Assembly: GCA_947627545.1 (NCBI GenBank)
Contig: CANQWK010000009.1
Span: forward strand, 1-58,026
Length of the DNA stretch: 58,026 bases
Source: an uncultured Clostridia bacterium
Lineage (GTDB): Bacteria; Bacillota; Clostridia; Christensenellales; UBA1242
Reading direction: 5' to 3'
Within the stretch, counting starts at the first letter, position 1, and each line of letters begins with the position of its first letter. Positions 1-8,167 of the stretch are shown piece after piece. Position numbers and translations under genes: made by a program. A model generated the notes under the pieces. That model did not search any database. It worked only from the letters and a program-made list of their open reading frames with translations, and was not told the DNA's origin.

Positions 1-1
1 T

Positions 2-31
2 TAGGTTAGAGTTAACTTACTTGCTAACCTA
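2..31. repeat. 8-bp inverted repeat upstream of the excisionase-like gene
   Basis: TAGGTTAG at 2-9 and CTAACCTA at 24-31 form a perfect inverted repeat with a 14-base spacer, 40 bases before the start of the small DNA-binding protein gene. It could be an operator or a recombinase/excisionase binding site; this is inference from position only. Confidence 0.35.
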
Positions 32-71
32 TGAACAAGTCGGCACGGTTACACCAGACGGGAGGTTGTTT

Positions 72-290
72 ATGGGAAGAATTAGAACTATTGCAGAAAC
101 TTTACAAATGATAAAAAAGGAAGATCCAAGCACGAGGCTCAGCGAGTTTTTGATAAGAAAGCTTGCAAACAATTACAAAATCCGTTCCATTAAGACGGGC
201 AACAAATTATTGATTGACTATGATTCGCTGGTTGCGTTTTTACAAAGCAAAACTTACGAGTTGCCGATGGAACAAATAATTATTGATTAG
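72..290 (+). CDS. Small excisionase-like helix-turn-helix protein
   Basis: Encodes 72 residues. The start at 72 is chosen because GGAGG lies 6 bases upstream; a longer reading from TTG at 21 has no ribosome site. The sequence (EDPSTRLSEFLIRKL, then IRSIKTGNKLLIDYDSLVAFL) has the layout of the short winged-helix DNA-binding proteins found beside integrases on Firmicutes mobile elements: a recognition helix, then a wing strand with a 'K.G.K.L.DYD' turn. Such proteins act as excisionases or transcription regulators that bind arm sites and set the direction of recombination. The integrase gene starts 10 bases downstream, so the two are almost surely cotranscribed. Family placement is by pattern, not by search. 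Confidence 0.7.
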   Translation: MGRIRTIAETLQMIKKEDPSTRLSEFLIRKLANNYKIRSIKTGNKLLIDYDSLVAFLQSKTYELPMEQIIID

Positions 291-300
291 GAGGTGAAAG

Positions 301-1692
301 ATGGCGTGCATTAGAAGAGTTGTGTTGCAAGATGGCAACATTTCATACAGGATTCAAGCAAAAGCGAAAAACGAGTTGACAGGCAAATTCGAAACGAAAA
401 CGATGGCTTGGCGCAAACCACCAGAGGCGTCTGAAAAGCAGTGCCAAAGGGAACTAACCAGAGTTGCGTTCGAGTTTGAGGACAAGTTTAGAAAGCAAAT
501 GAGCGGCCTGCTTGCAATTGACAACGATATAACTTTTATGGACTATGCGCACAAGTGGGCGGAAAGGATTAAGGTGACAGAATCGCTCAATTATTATGTT
601 CGTAGCCTTGATTCGCTTAAAAAGTTTGAGGAATATTTCGGCCAAATTAAATTGAAAAACATAACGCCAACAATGGTGCAGGGCTTTATTGATAAGTTGA
701 GCAGCACGCCATCTCAACGCCGCACAGCGAAGTTAAAAATAGATTTGGGACAATATATTAAATCGCACTTCGCAACACAAAACGAGGTGTGCAGGAGCAG
801 TGGCGTGTCGCGGTCAATTTTCTACTCGGCAAAAAGCGGGCATAACATTTCAATGGAAAACGCCAAGATGATTTGCGAGGCTCTTGGCGCCAAGTTTGAA
901 GATGTTTTTGATATTGAGGAAGATTGTCACCCTTACGCAAAGGAGACGATTTCAAAGCACAAGAGAACTTTGCACACAATATTGGCCAATGCAAAGCGCG
1001 AAAGATTAATTGAACACAATTTTGCATCAAAGGATTATATATTGCATATTCGCGGGGACAAACCAGAGGTTAGAATTCTAAATGATGTCGAGGCAAAGCA
1101 ATTTGTTAAGGCGCTTGATAAAGAGGAAAATTATCAGTGGAAATATTCGCTTTTGATTGCTATTTTTATGGGGATTAGGCGCGGCGAACTTGCGGGGTTG
1201 CAGTGGCAGGACATTGACTTTGAAAACAAAACAATGACAATCGCAAGATCGGTGCAGGACATTCCTAAATATGGCTTGATGATAAAGGATCCAAAAACAG
1301 AAAATTCAAAAAGGGTGATGTCAATGCCAGATAAATTGATTGAATATTTGAAGGAATATAAGGTTTGGTGGGATAGGCGCAAGAGTTATTTTGGCGATAG
1401 GTGGAAAGACACAAAAATGCTATTTTGCAACGAAAATGGCAAGTTGATTAGCCCTGGACTTTTCAGGGTTTGGTTGCAAAAGATTTTGTTCCGCGAAGGG
1501 CTGCCAATTGTCACTTTGCACTCTATCCGCCACACTAATATAACACTTCAACTTATGGCAGGCGTGGATATGAAAACTGTTTCAGTCCGGGCTGGTCACG
1601 CCCGCGCCAGCACCACAAGCGACTTTTATAGCCACTTTATTAAGAACAGCGACATCCACGCAAGTGAAGTCATAAACAAAATTTTTGAATAA
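301..1692 (+). CDS. Tyrosine recombinase (integrase) with inserted HTH domain
   Basis: A 463-residue site-specific recombinase that would integrate and excise the element. The N-terminal ~60 residues look like an AP2-type arm-binding domain, followed by a SAM-like core-binding region (from about 75). The catalytic domain has R293 (GIRRGELAGLQW), a Lys in KTENSKR near 335, H407-x-x-R410 (HSIRH), the AGHA His near 430 and the nucleophile Y443 (DFYSHF). The unusual part is residues ~145-208, inserted inside the core-binding domain: it reads as an XRE/Cro-type helix-turn-helix (NEVCRSSGVSRSIFYSAKSG, then MENAKMICEALGAKFEDVFD). After it the core-binding helix resumes (KETISKHKRTLHTILANAKRERLI). 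GAGGTGAAAG precedes the ATG. Base composition is richer in G+C than the chromosome to the right, consistent with transfer. Confidence 0.93.
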   Translation: MACIRRVVLQDGNISYRIQAKAKNELTGKFETKTMAWRKPPEASEKQCQRELTRVAFEFEDKFRKQMSGLLAIDNDITFMDYAHKWAERIKVTESLNYYVRSLDSLKKFEEYFGQIKLKNITPTMVQGFIDKLSSTPSQRRTAKLKIDLGQYIKSHFATQNEVCRSSGVSRSIFYSAKSGHNISMENAKMICEALGAKFEDVFDIEEDCHPYAKETISKHKRTLHTILANAKRERLIEHNFASKDYILHIRGDKPEVRILNDVEAKQFVKALDKEENYQWKYSLLIAIFMGIRRGELAGLQWQDIDFENKTMTIARSVQDIPKYGLMIKDPKTENSKRVMSMPDKLIEYLKEYKVWWDRRKSYFGDRWKDTKMLFCNENGKLISPGLFRVWLQKILFREGLPIVTLHSIRHTNITLQLMAGVDMKTVSVRAGHARASTTSDFYSHFIKNSDIHASEVINKIFE

Positions 1693-1746
1693 TTCTATTA
1701 AACAATGGATTTTTTAATTGATATAAAATATTGTTTGCAAATAAAA

Positions 1747-1767
1747 AAGCCGTTTATAAAACGGCTT
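1747..1767 (-). terminator. Rho-independent terminator of the lipoprotein gene
   Basis: AAGCCGTTT (1747-1755) pairs with AAACGGCTT (1759-1767) around a 3-base loop. Read on the minus strand it follows the lipoprotein stop codon by two bases and is followed by a T run. It may also stop integrase transcription from the other side. Confidence 0.85.
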
Positions 1768-1769
1768 AA

Positions 1770-3398
1770 TTATTTATTGATTGGTTGAAATATAAAAACA
1801 TTTTGTTCATAGGATTTATCTTCTAGTTGTATAAGATCGAATTTGTTACCATTTCTAACTAGTTGATAATAGGTAGTTCCGGTGAGAGTAGTTTTATAGA
1901 AAACATTATCTATTAATTTTTTATCATTGCCTACATTTATATAATAGTCGCCTGTATATTCAAATAATAAATCGTCTGATAGTTTAGTAAAGTCTGGGAT
2001 GTCTATTGATTTAGATTGATTATAGCAGGCTTCAAAATCCACAATGTATATAAAAAGAATATTGTCTTTTATGCACACTATTGATTCTCGGTCAAACCAA
2101 TGTGAATATGGAAATACATGTCCAGTTCCATCATTGAGTTTAAAAGAATCTTCTATGCACTCGCCATAATCAACATGACTATATATTCGTTTGCCTTTAT
2201 AATACCCTATTAAATAACCGAGATCGTAATCACCATAACTAGAAGATGCAGCTCTTATTGATTTAAGACCATAGCAAGTTAGTTGTTCATCTACAGTTTG
2301 TGGGGTGCCATTAACAAAAACTTGTCTCAAACCAAACATTAAAGTTCCAGGATCATAAGTTGCAATATAAATATTTTTGTTTTCATCTATAACATAGCAT
2401 GATTCATTTTTGCCTGTACAATATATAATCTTATTTTCGTGATCAACCAAATCCAAATTCCCATTATATACAAATGTATAGCCATATTTATCTGTTACAG
2501 CATTGCCGAAAGCAATGTCTTTGTTTGGAAGTATGTCTTTAAATGTTAATATGCCATCATCATTAATGGTCATTTTATAAATATTGTTGCTATCGTCTTT
2601 TACCAAATCACTATCTACAATTGATGCAATTTTAAAATTTTCTATTTTGTAAATATATCCCGTTTGACTATCTATAACAAAACTTTGAGAAAGAGCGCTG
2701 CTATAATAATTTTTTGTGTCAAAGTCTGAAATTCCATTTAAATCATAAACAAGAGAAGATGGGCGTACTTCCAAATATTCAGATTTTATAGTTTCTCCCT
2801 CGTAATAATTGTAGGTTTTGCTTTCAAATACAATTGGAATAAATTGCATGAAAATATATTTGCCAGAAACATACAATTTATTAATTTGTGCTGGAATATC
2901 TTCTTGGTTGATTGTTGTGTTTGAATCGATCAAATTTCCATTATTATCATATACATCTTCTGTCACTGTTGTATTCTTTTTAAATGTGACTTTTGTAATA
3001 GAATTAGAATCGTATTCCACATTGCCATTTTCATATGTTTGAGAAGTTGAATATAAGTAGTATTTCTCAGAATGATGGTTTTCATTTTTTGCACTTACGA
3101 TATTGTTCAGTTGAATAAAGGAAATGTCAGCAAATTGTTTAGAACTTGTTTGTGCAACATTGTGTTCATCTTCGATAGATGATATTTTTATGCCATATGC
3201 TGTGCCATTTGTTTCTGTTAGTTGAAGATTTTTAATATAGTCAACTTCAAATTTAATTGTTGCTTCATTTTCTGTTTGACTGTTATTAGGATTATTGTTA
3301 TTAGGGTTGTTGTTATTGGGACTTGGACCACATGCGGTAAACAGTGGAACGAGGAAACAAAGCATAAGTAACAACACAAATATGTTTCTTTTTTTCAT
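1770..3398 (-). CDS. Lipoprotein of unknown function
   Basis: Encodes 542 residues. A signal sequence (MKKR then a hydrophobic stretch) ends in the lipobox LFTAC, giving a lipidated Cys23 and anchoring at the outer face of the membrane. An Asn/Pro-rich linker (about residues 27-40) follows, then a long polar, beta-rich body with many Tyr, Asp and Asn and no further membrane segment. The succession of 'Y-x-I-x-x' strands in the middle (for example GYIYKIENFKIASI, then NIYKMTINDDGILTFKDI) suggests a beta-propeller-like fold, but I cannot assign a family. It has AGGAG upstream and a perfect-spacing promoter at 3425-3453. It sits between the integrase and tRNA-Arg, so it may be cargo of the element. 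Confidence 0.85.
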   Translation of the reverse strand: MKKRNIFVLLLMLCFLVPLFTACGPSPNNNNPNNNNPNNSQTENEATIKFEVDYIKNLQLTETNGTAYGIKISSIEDEHNVAQTSSKQFADISFIQLNNIVSAKNENHHSEKYYLYSTSQTYENGNVEYDSNSITKVTFKKNTTVTEDVYDNNGNLIDSNTTINQEDIPAQINKLYVSGKYIFMQFIPIVFESKTYNYYEGETIKSEYLEVRPSSLVYDLNGISDFDTKNYYSSALSQSFVIDSQTGYIYKIENFKIASIVDSDLVKDDSNNIYKMTINDDGILTFKDILPNKDIAFGNAVTDKYGYTFVYNGNLDLVDHENKIIYCTGKNESCYVIDENKNIYIATYDPGTLMFGLRQVFVNGTPQTVDEQLTCYGLKSIRAASSSYGDYDLGYLIGYYKGKRIYSHVDYGECIEDSFKLNDGTGHVFPYSHWFDRESIVCIKDNILFIYIVDFEACYNQSKSIDIPDFTKLSDDLLFEYTGDYYINVGNDKKLIDNVFYKTTLTGTTYYQLVRNGNKFDLIQLEDKSYEQNVFIFQPINK

Positions 3399-3424
3399 AA
3401 TTATCTCCTTTTTGTTTTAAACTT

Positions 3425-3453
3425 ATTATAAAGAATTTTATATTTATTGTCAA
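3425..3453 (-). promoter_or_regulatory. Sigma-A type promoter of the lipoprotein gene
   Basis: On the minus strand TTGACA (3448-3453) and TATAAT (3425-3430) are separated by 17 bases, both perfect consensus. The start codon lies about 27 bases downstream of the -10 box with AGGAG between. Confidence 0.88.
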
Positions 3454-3464
3454 GTAATTCTAAA

Positions 3465-3541
<77 letters not shown>

Positions 3542-3768
3542 ATGATTAAATTTTTTGTGATTTTGGAGTTGATTTTTTCTTTGAATTTGCGAAGTTAATC
3601 TCTTATTGTTTCATTTGTCTTTCAATTTTGTCTTTTTGAGTGGCAAGTTAAGATTTTGCGTCTATGGTGGAGACTTGGTGACTTTTTGGAGTTTGGTTGT
3701 TGGTGGCAGGCGCTGAATTGTCGGCATTTAGGGCGATGTAGCGCTTTTTTGTTATGTTCGACTTGATA
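3542..3768. other. Non-coding stretch between tRNA-Arg and the half tRNA
   Basis: No credible gene. The stretch is richer in G and T than other intergenic DNA here and holds repeated words such as TTTTGGAGTT (near 3555 and 3687) and several TTGGTGG-like words. If the half tRNA marks the integration point, this is where recombinase arm-binding sites of the element would lie; that is inference. Confidence 0.4.
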
Positions 3769-3807
3769 CTTAGGAGGCCTCCGTTCTATCCGTTGAACTA
3801 CGAGAGC
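3769..3807 (-). pseudogene. 5' half of a tRNA-Arg(CCU), cut at the anticodon loop
   Basis: Read on the minus strand it begins with acceptor strand GCTCTCG, TA, D stem GTTC/GAAC with a normal D loop, then anticodon stem GAGGC and loop CTCCTAA plus G. After that the expected GCCTC stem partner, T arm and CGAGAGC acceptor partner are all absent; the next bases are TATCAAGTCG. No T-loop motif follows within 100 bases. The break is sharp and at the anticodon loop, a known target of tyrosine recombinases. The missing 3' half would be expected at the far (left) end of the element, outside the window. Confidence 0.75.
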
Positions 3808-4096
3808 ATAATATTAAACTTATTTAATGTTTTGTAAGATATTTTGAGTAAATTTTATTCCAAATTTCTTGCAATTACAATATGGTGGGTATATCATTAC
3901 AAAAGTGCTATAAATTGCGTATTATTTTTTTATTTTAAATAATAACATATATATTAACATATAACCAATTAAATGTCAAGAATTTATTTAGTATTAATAA
4001 ACTTATTTTGCCTTTATAAAGTTTAATTTTTATTATATTTATGTTAATTTTCACATTAATTTTCTTTAAACATAGAATGTTTTATAAGGAGATATT
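3808..4096. promoter_or_regulatory. Leader and promoter region of the collagen-like gene
   Basis: AT-rich and without a gene. TTGCCT (4008-4013) and TATTAT (4031-4036) with a 17-base spacer form a plausible vegetative promoter. A second box, CATAGAAT at 4071-4078, resembles the -10 of sporulation sigma-K promoters (CATAnnnT) and has AC about 15 bases upstream, slightly short of the usual spacing. AAGGAG at 4086-4091 is the ribosome site. Confidence 0.4.
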
Positions 4097-5362
4097 ATGC
4101 GATACATAGGAAGAGGTTATAAAAGTAAAAAAAGTATTGAGCCATATTATCCTATTCAAAGCAGGCAAATGGATAGAATTGTATTTACAGGGATAGTTGG
4201 TCCAACAGGTCCGCAAGGTCCGGCTGGTGTTCATGGATTGATGGGAGCTCCTGGGCCAATTGGAGCAACCGGCCCAACCGGACCAATGGGACCGCAAGGT
4301 ATTATAGGCATGATTGGACCAACTGGACCTACTGGGCTTGCCGATAGTTTACAATTTGGAAATATAAAATTTAGCACCAATTTAAATGAATGCGGAGCGT
4401 TTGATAGAACTGGTAGCCCTGCACACATTGTCGATTTAGTTTTACCAATGTCTCAAAAAGGCGAAAAAGGTGAAAAGGGTGAAAGAGGAGAAATTGGTCC
4501 AACAGGTCCAAAAGGAGATAAGGGCGAACAGGGTGCTAAGGGCGAAAATGGACAAGATGGAATTGCTGATAAAATTGCAATTTCACAAATAGAAGCGGTA
4601 GAGGAAAATGAACAGCCGCAAGTTATAGATAATTATTTCAATAACATACACAATTTAACATTTAAACTACCTAAAGGTGCAATGGGACCAAAAGGAGAAA
4701 GAGGAGAACCCGGAGCGGCTGGAAAAGATGGCATAAGCGAAAAAATAGTAGTATCAAGCACGCTCACAGCCGAAAATACAGAAGATGCCGAAGTGGTTGA
4801 TAATTTTGCAAATAACACACATCAATTAGTATTCAAAATTCCACGTGGAGCAACCGGCCCGCAAGGAGAGAGAGGTCAACCTGGTCCGGAAGGTCCGCCT
4901 GGCGAGCGAGGAGAAAAGGGCGAGCAGGGTCAAAAAGGAGATGAGGGTGCTCCTGGACCATCTGGTTTACCTGCAATAAATGTAGTGGCATACTTTTCAG
5001 CGGTTGCGGCCACTATGCAAAATGAACCATATTTTAATATGGATGCAAGTTATCCTCAAAATCAGGATTCAATAAAACTAGATATAGGTCTAAATAGTAT
5101 AAAACTTAAGCGTGGAAATTATATTATTGGCTATGGAACAAATGTTAATTCAACAGGTTCGGTTAATGGGAAAATTTGGCTTGAAATAGATAGCCAACAA
5201 CAAGATTCAACTATAAAAGAAGGAAGTTTAAAAGGTAAATATTTTTTAGGCGGAGAATTTATGTGCAAAATTACAAATGATGAAACAACATTGGATTTTG
5301 CAGTAAATGAAGATAGCACTGTAAGTTTTTCTCACACTTATTTGCTTATAAGAAAAATTTAA
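4097..5362 (+). CDS. Collagen-like surface protein with BclA/C1q-type C-terminus
   Basis: Encodes 421 residues without a signal peptide. Gly-X-Y blocks lie at about residues 32-80, 121-154, 193-212 and 251-290, rich in GPTGPQG and GEKGERG triplets. Between them stand related interruptions of ~36-38 residues; the second and third (155-192 and 212-250) are clear copies, with 'DKI or EKI ... V(I/V)DN..NN.H.L.FK(L/I)P(K/R)G'. The C-terminal ~130 residues (from [11 protein letters not shown] to HTYLLIRKI) look like the trimeric jelly-roll that nucleates collagen helices in BclA-type exosporium filaments. Known relatives coat spores or cells of Bacillus and Clostridium; spore location here is inference, supported by spore-related genes nearby. 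Start fixed by AAGGAG six bases before ATG. Confidence 0.9.
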   Translation: MRYIGRGYKSKKSIEPYYPIQSRQMDRIVFTGIVGPTGPQGPAGVHGLMGAPGPIGATGPTGPMGPQGIIGMIGPTGPTGLADSLQFGNIKFSTNLNECGAFDRTGSPAHIVDLVLPMSQKGEKGEKGERGEIGPTGPKGDKGEQGAKGENGQDGIADKIAISQIEAVEENEQPQVIDNYFNNIHNLTFKLPKGAMGPKGERGEPGAAGKDGISEKIVVSSTLTAENTEDAEVVDNFANNTHQLVFKIPRGATGPQGERGQPGPEGPPGERGEKGEQGQKGDEGAPGPSGLPAINVVAYFSAVAATMQNEPYFNMDASYPQNQDSIKLDIGLNSIKLKRGNYIIGYGTNVNSTGSVNGKIWLEIDSQQQDSTIKEGSLKGKYFLGGEFMCKITNDETTLDFAVNEDSTVSFSHTYLLIRKI

Positions 5363-5508
5363 AAATTTTATAAGGAACAAATTGTAAAACTTTTTGAAAA
5401 AATAAAAAAATTTTAAAAATTTCATAGATTTTTTGCAAAAAATTAATAAAAAACATTAAATTTTTAGCAAAATTAAAAATTTTAATAATTTAAATTGATA
5501 ATTATATA

Positions 5509-5541
5509 AAAACTTATTAATTAATTTTAATGAGTTTTTTT
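5509..5541 (+). terminator. Terminator downstream of the collagen-like gene
   Basis: An 11-bp stem (5509-5519 with 5528-5538, one T-G pair) closes an 8-base loop and is followed by a T run. It lies about 150 bases after the stop codon and just before the next promoter. Confidence 0.7.
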
Positions 5542-5555
5542 ATTAAAAAAACATA

Positions 5556-5584
5556 TTGACAAACCGAATTTTGCATGCTAAAAT
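5556..5584 (+). promoter_or_regulatory. Consensus promoter for the 115-residue protein gene
   Basis: TTGACA (5556-5561), 17-base spacer, TAAAAT (5579-5584). The RNA would start near 5591, leaving a leader of about 16 bases that contains GGAG before the ATG at 5607. Confidence 0.85.
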
Positions 5585-5606
5585 AACTCCATAAATGGAG
5601 AAACTT

Positions 5607-5954
5607 ATGAGCGAAGAATTAAACGATTATATTAAACAAGTAGAAAAATGTTATCCTATGCTGCTAACTTGCAATGAAAAAAATTTAGAAGTTAGCAACT
5701 TGGCGGCAAAAGATGCGTTAGATAAATTTTTAAATGCAGCTATATCAATAAATGTTTTGGTAAAAACACATAAGCAGAACGCAAAAAATAAGTTTTATTT
5801 TGCACAAATTAAAGATGCGATAAAATCAATAGAATATGCAAGCGAATTTCAATTTTGCAATGAAAGGCTTAGTTGTCTTTTACGAGATGTTCATGATTGT
5901 TTAATAACCCAATTGATAAATTTAGAAGAAGTTTATTTAGAGTGCAATTGTTAA
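5607..5954 (+). CDS. Small protein of unknown function
   Basis: Encodes 115 residues, mostly helical, with no signal or membrane segment and six Cys spread along it, including one close to each end (one ends the protein as CNC). The start at 5607 is preferred over the ATG at 5595 because ATGGAG then acts as the ribosome site with six bases of spacing. I do not recognise a family. It is a single-gene unit: strong promoter 23 bases upstream and a terminator 12 bases after the stop. Helical composition and many Asn/Lys are normal for this genome. Confidence 0.75.
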   Translation: MSEELNDYIKQVEKCYPMLLTCNEKNLEVSNLAAKDALDKFLNAAISINVLVKTHKQNAKNKFYFAQIKDAIKSIEYASEFQFCNERLSCLLRDVHDCLITQLINLEEVYLECNC

Positions 5955-5965
5955 ACTAAAAATAT

Positions 5966-5992
5966 AAAACACCTTTTGGTGTTTTTATTTTT
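5966..5992 (+). terminator. Rho-independent terminator
   Basis: AAAACACC (5966-5973), TTTT loop, GGTGTTTT (5978-5985), then a T-rich tail. It ends the single-gene unit of the 115-residue protein. Confidence 0.85.
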
Positions 5993-6183
5993 TTAAGGTA
6001 AGATTTTATTAAAATTAATTAATTAAAAAAGAAGATTCTTGAAAACATTTTTTACTTTAAAGATTTTAAAAAAAAGTAATTATTGTAAAATAAATAATAG
6101 TTTTTATATATAAAAATCATTTTTTTATTGCAAAATTAAAGAATAAATCTTAGCAAGTTAAACAAACTAGTTAAGAGGTTGTT

Positions 6184-6720
6184 ATGGAATTAAAAGGAAT
6201 TGTAAGGCGTGTAGATGAATTAGGGCGAATTGTTTTGCCAAGAGAAATGCGTAAAAGTTTAAATGTTAGGGAGGGTACAAAGTTAGAAATTGGCATAGTT
6301 GACGGCAACAAATTTTTGCTTACAAAATATAGCGATATGGTTAGCCTTAAAGAATATAGCGATGCGGTGGCATCTGCAATTTCGGTTAGCATTGAACACG
6401 ATGTGTTAATTTCGGATATGGAAAAGGTGCTTTCTTCTAGCAAAAAGAAATATATAAATAAAGATTTAACCGAAGAGGTGCAAGAGTTAATTTATAAACG
6501 TGAAATTGTTATAAAGAAGCAGGACGATGGAAGTGAAATGTTAGAATTTTTTCCTAACACTGCAAATGAATATTGTTGTCAACTTATAGTTCCTATTATA
6601 AAAGATGGAGATGCTATTGGTTCAATTATAATTTTAGCAACCGAAAATAAATGTTTTGATGACAGTTCTGTTAAAATTTGCAAAGCGTTTGCAAAATATT
6701 TAAGTGACCAGATATCATAG
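6184..6720 (+). CDS. spoVT: SpoVT-like AbrB-family transcription regulator
   Basis: Encodes 178 residues, the same length as Bacillus SpoVT. Residues 1-52 form an AbrB swapped-hairpin DNA-binding domain (GIVRRVDELGRIVLPREMRK, then LNVREGTKLEIG). Residues 55-178 form a GAF-like sensor domain (VSLKEYSDAVASAISVSIEHDVLISD near the start; IGSIIILA and CKAFAKYLSDQIS near the end). SpoVT controls late forespore genes in Bacillus; in other Firmicutes it is a broader regulator. AAGAGG lies five bases before the ATG. The last 57 bases of the gene are part of a 77-bp tandem repeat that continues beyond the stop codon. Confidence 0.9.
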   Translation: MELKGIVRRVDELGRIVLPREMRKSLNVREGTKLEIGIVDGNKFLLTKYSDMVSLKEYSDAVASAISVSIEHDVLISDMEKVLSSSKKKYINKDLTEEVQELIYKREIVIKKQDDGSEMLEFFPNTANEYCCQLIVPIIKDGDAIGSIIILATENKCFDDSSVKICKAFAKYLSDQIS

Positions 6721-6873
6721 AGAAGCAAAGCAAATTTTTCAGTTCTGTTAAAATTTGCAAAGCGTTTGCAAAATATTTAAGTGACCAGATATCATAGAGA
6801 AGCAAAGCAAATTTTTCAGTTCAGTTAAAATTTGCAAAGCGTTTGCAAAATATTTAAGCGACCAGATATCATA
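6663..6873. repeat. 77-bp tandem repeat, 2.7 copies, made from the spoVT 3' end
   Basis: Copies run 6663-6739, 6740-6816 and 6817-6873 (partial). Each starts CAGTTC(T/A)GTTAAAATTTGC. Copies 1 and 2 are identical over the full unit; copy 3 differs at two positions. Copy 1 encodes the last 18 residues and stop of spoVT; copies 2 and 3 lie downstream and are out of frame, as 77 is not a multiple of three. Each unit also contains GCAAA-GCG-TTTGC, a small inverted repeat. Confidence 0.95.
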
Positions 6874-6931
6874 AAAATTTTAAAAAATCTAAAAATAATT
6901 GCACTTTTTATTAAAATTTTAAATAAAAAAC

Positions 6932-6959
6932 AAAAAAACCAAAAATTTTTGGTTTTTTT
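6932..6959 (-). terminator. Terminator overlapping the stop codon of the 334-residue protein gene
   Basis: AAAAAAACC (6932-6940) and GGTTTTTTT (6951-6959) with a self-pairing AAAAATTTTT centre. It is nearly symmetrical and could act on both strands; on the minus strand its first arm overlaps the stop codon. Confidence 0.85.
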
Positions 6960-7962
6960 AGTCGCTATCTGCATTGTTTCTATTTAGTTGTTTAATTTTA
7001 GCAGAAGATTTGTTAATCATGTGAGTGTCAACATCTATAATGAAATTTCTAAACTTTGGGTTAGATAACAGTTTATTTTCTGATTCATAAAAAGATAAAT
7101 CTTCTTCTATTTTTTTCTTTCTTCCATTATTATAACGTAATTTTTCATCCATTAAAATTTTCCATTTAACATCTTTTAATTGTTCATTTAATTTTTCTAT
7201 TTCTTGGTTGTTTTGTTCTATTCGTTTTTGAATGTAAGTAGGGTTGGAATAATTTTCAATTTCAGTTTTTGCTTTTACAATAATGGCTTGTTCTTTTAAA
7301 ATTTTGTCATCTATTATTTTATCGTAATAATGTTTTATTGCAGACCATATAATGTCATACATCTCTTTGGCATATTGCGGATTAATACTTCTTAAAATTT
7401 GCATAAAATTAAAACCATTTTCATCAGGTTTGCTTTTTGCTAAATAATAGTTTTGCATATTTTTAAAAATTTGCCTTGCAGATTGTTTTTGATTGCTGGT
7501 GTTATATAAAGAAATTACCAACCTTTGACCATCTGGACTGTAAATATTTGTGAAAAACTGATTAGAAATTTTTGATTGTATTTTATCATAACTTATATTA
7601 TGTGAATTTAAGAAAATTTCAATTTGGTTTAGTAAAAAATCTTGATTCACATTAAATAAATTAAAAATTTCTAATTTGTTGTAAACATTTTCAGTTAAAG
7701 CTTGCAACGTTCTTTCATTTTCTTTACAACTTATAATTTTTTTAACAAGCGGTAAAAGATGCCTTTTTAAATCGATGTCGGTTTCTAGTGTTTTATCGTA
7801 CATCTTTTCTAAATCTTCCATGTCAACAATTTCTTTAACTGTTTTAAGGGCATCTTTATTTTCGGCTTTCAAATATGCTTTTAAATTTTCAGATTCAACA
7901 TAAATTTCATTTTTTAAAACAAAATAGTCTTCACTTAGTTGCTTAAATTTACTAAATTTCAT
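6958..7962 (-). CDS. Unknown coiled-coil protein
   Basis: Encodes 334 residues, entirely helical in appearance, charged and soluble. The region from about residue 235 to 300 (ENYSNPTYIQKRIEQNNQEI, then EKLNEQLKDVKWK) has heptad-like spacing of Ile/Leu and suggests a coiled coil. No catalytic signature, signal or membrane segment was found. AAGGAGA stands upstream of the ATG. It is a single gene, convergent with spoVT, with its own terminator. I do not recognise a family. Confidence 0.8.
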   Translation of the reverse strand: MKFSKFKQLSEDYFVLKNEIYVESENLKAYLKAENKDALKTVKEIVDMEDLEKMYDKTLETDIDLKRHLLPLVKKIISCKENERTLQALTENVYNKLEIFNLFNVNQDFLLNQIEIFLNSHNISYDKIQSKISNQFFTNIYSPDGQRLVISLYNTSNQKQSARQIFKNMQNYYLAKSKPDENGFNFMQILRSINPQYAKEMYDIIWSAIKHYYDKIIDDKILKEQAIIVKAKTEIENYSNPTYIQKRIEQNNQEIEKLNEQLKDVKWKILMDEKLRYNNGRKKKIEEDLSFYESENKLLSNPKFRNFIIDVDTHMINKSSAKIKQLNRNNADSD

Positions 7963-8133
7963 AATTTTCTCCTTAGTTTTTTAATTATAGCATCAAATTT
8001 TTAGATTGTCAATATGAAAATAAATTATTTTTTTAAAAATATTAAGTGAATTTTAGTAATTTTTTATAAATTTTAAAAATTTTTTAAAAATTTTTTTACT
8101 ATTAATAAAAAAATTAAAATTTGATAAAAATAT

Positions 8134-8161
8134 TTGTTTTAATTAAAATTTTTGATATACT
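8134..8161 (+). promoter_or_regulatory. Promoter of ldh placed for a leaderless mRNA
   Basis: TTGTTT (8134-8139), 16-base spacer, TATACT (8156-8161). Only six bases separate the -10 box from the ATG at 8168 and no Shine-Dalgarno sequence exists, so transcription should begin at or beside the A of ATG. Confidence 0.6.
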
Positions 8162-8167
8162 AATTAT

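Noticed and set aside
3769..3807. Functional second tRNA-Arg
   Set aside because: No 3' half, T arm or acceptor partner exists; only the 5' part is tRNA-like.
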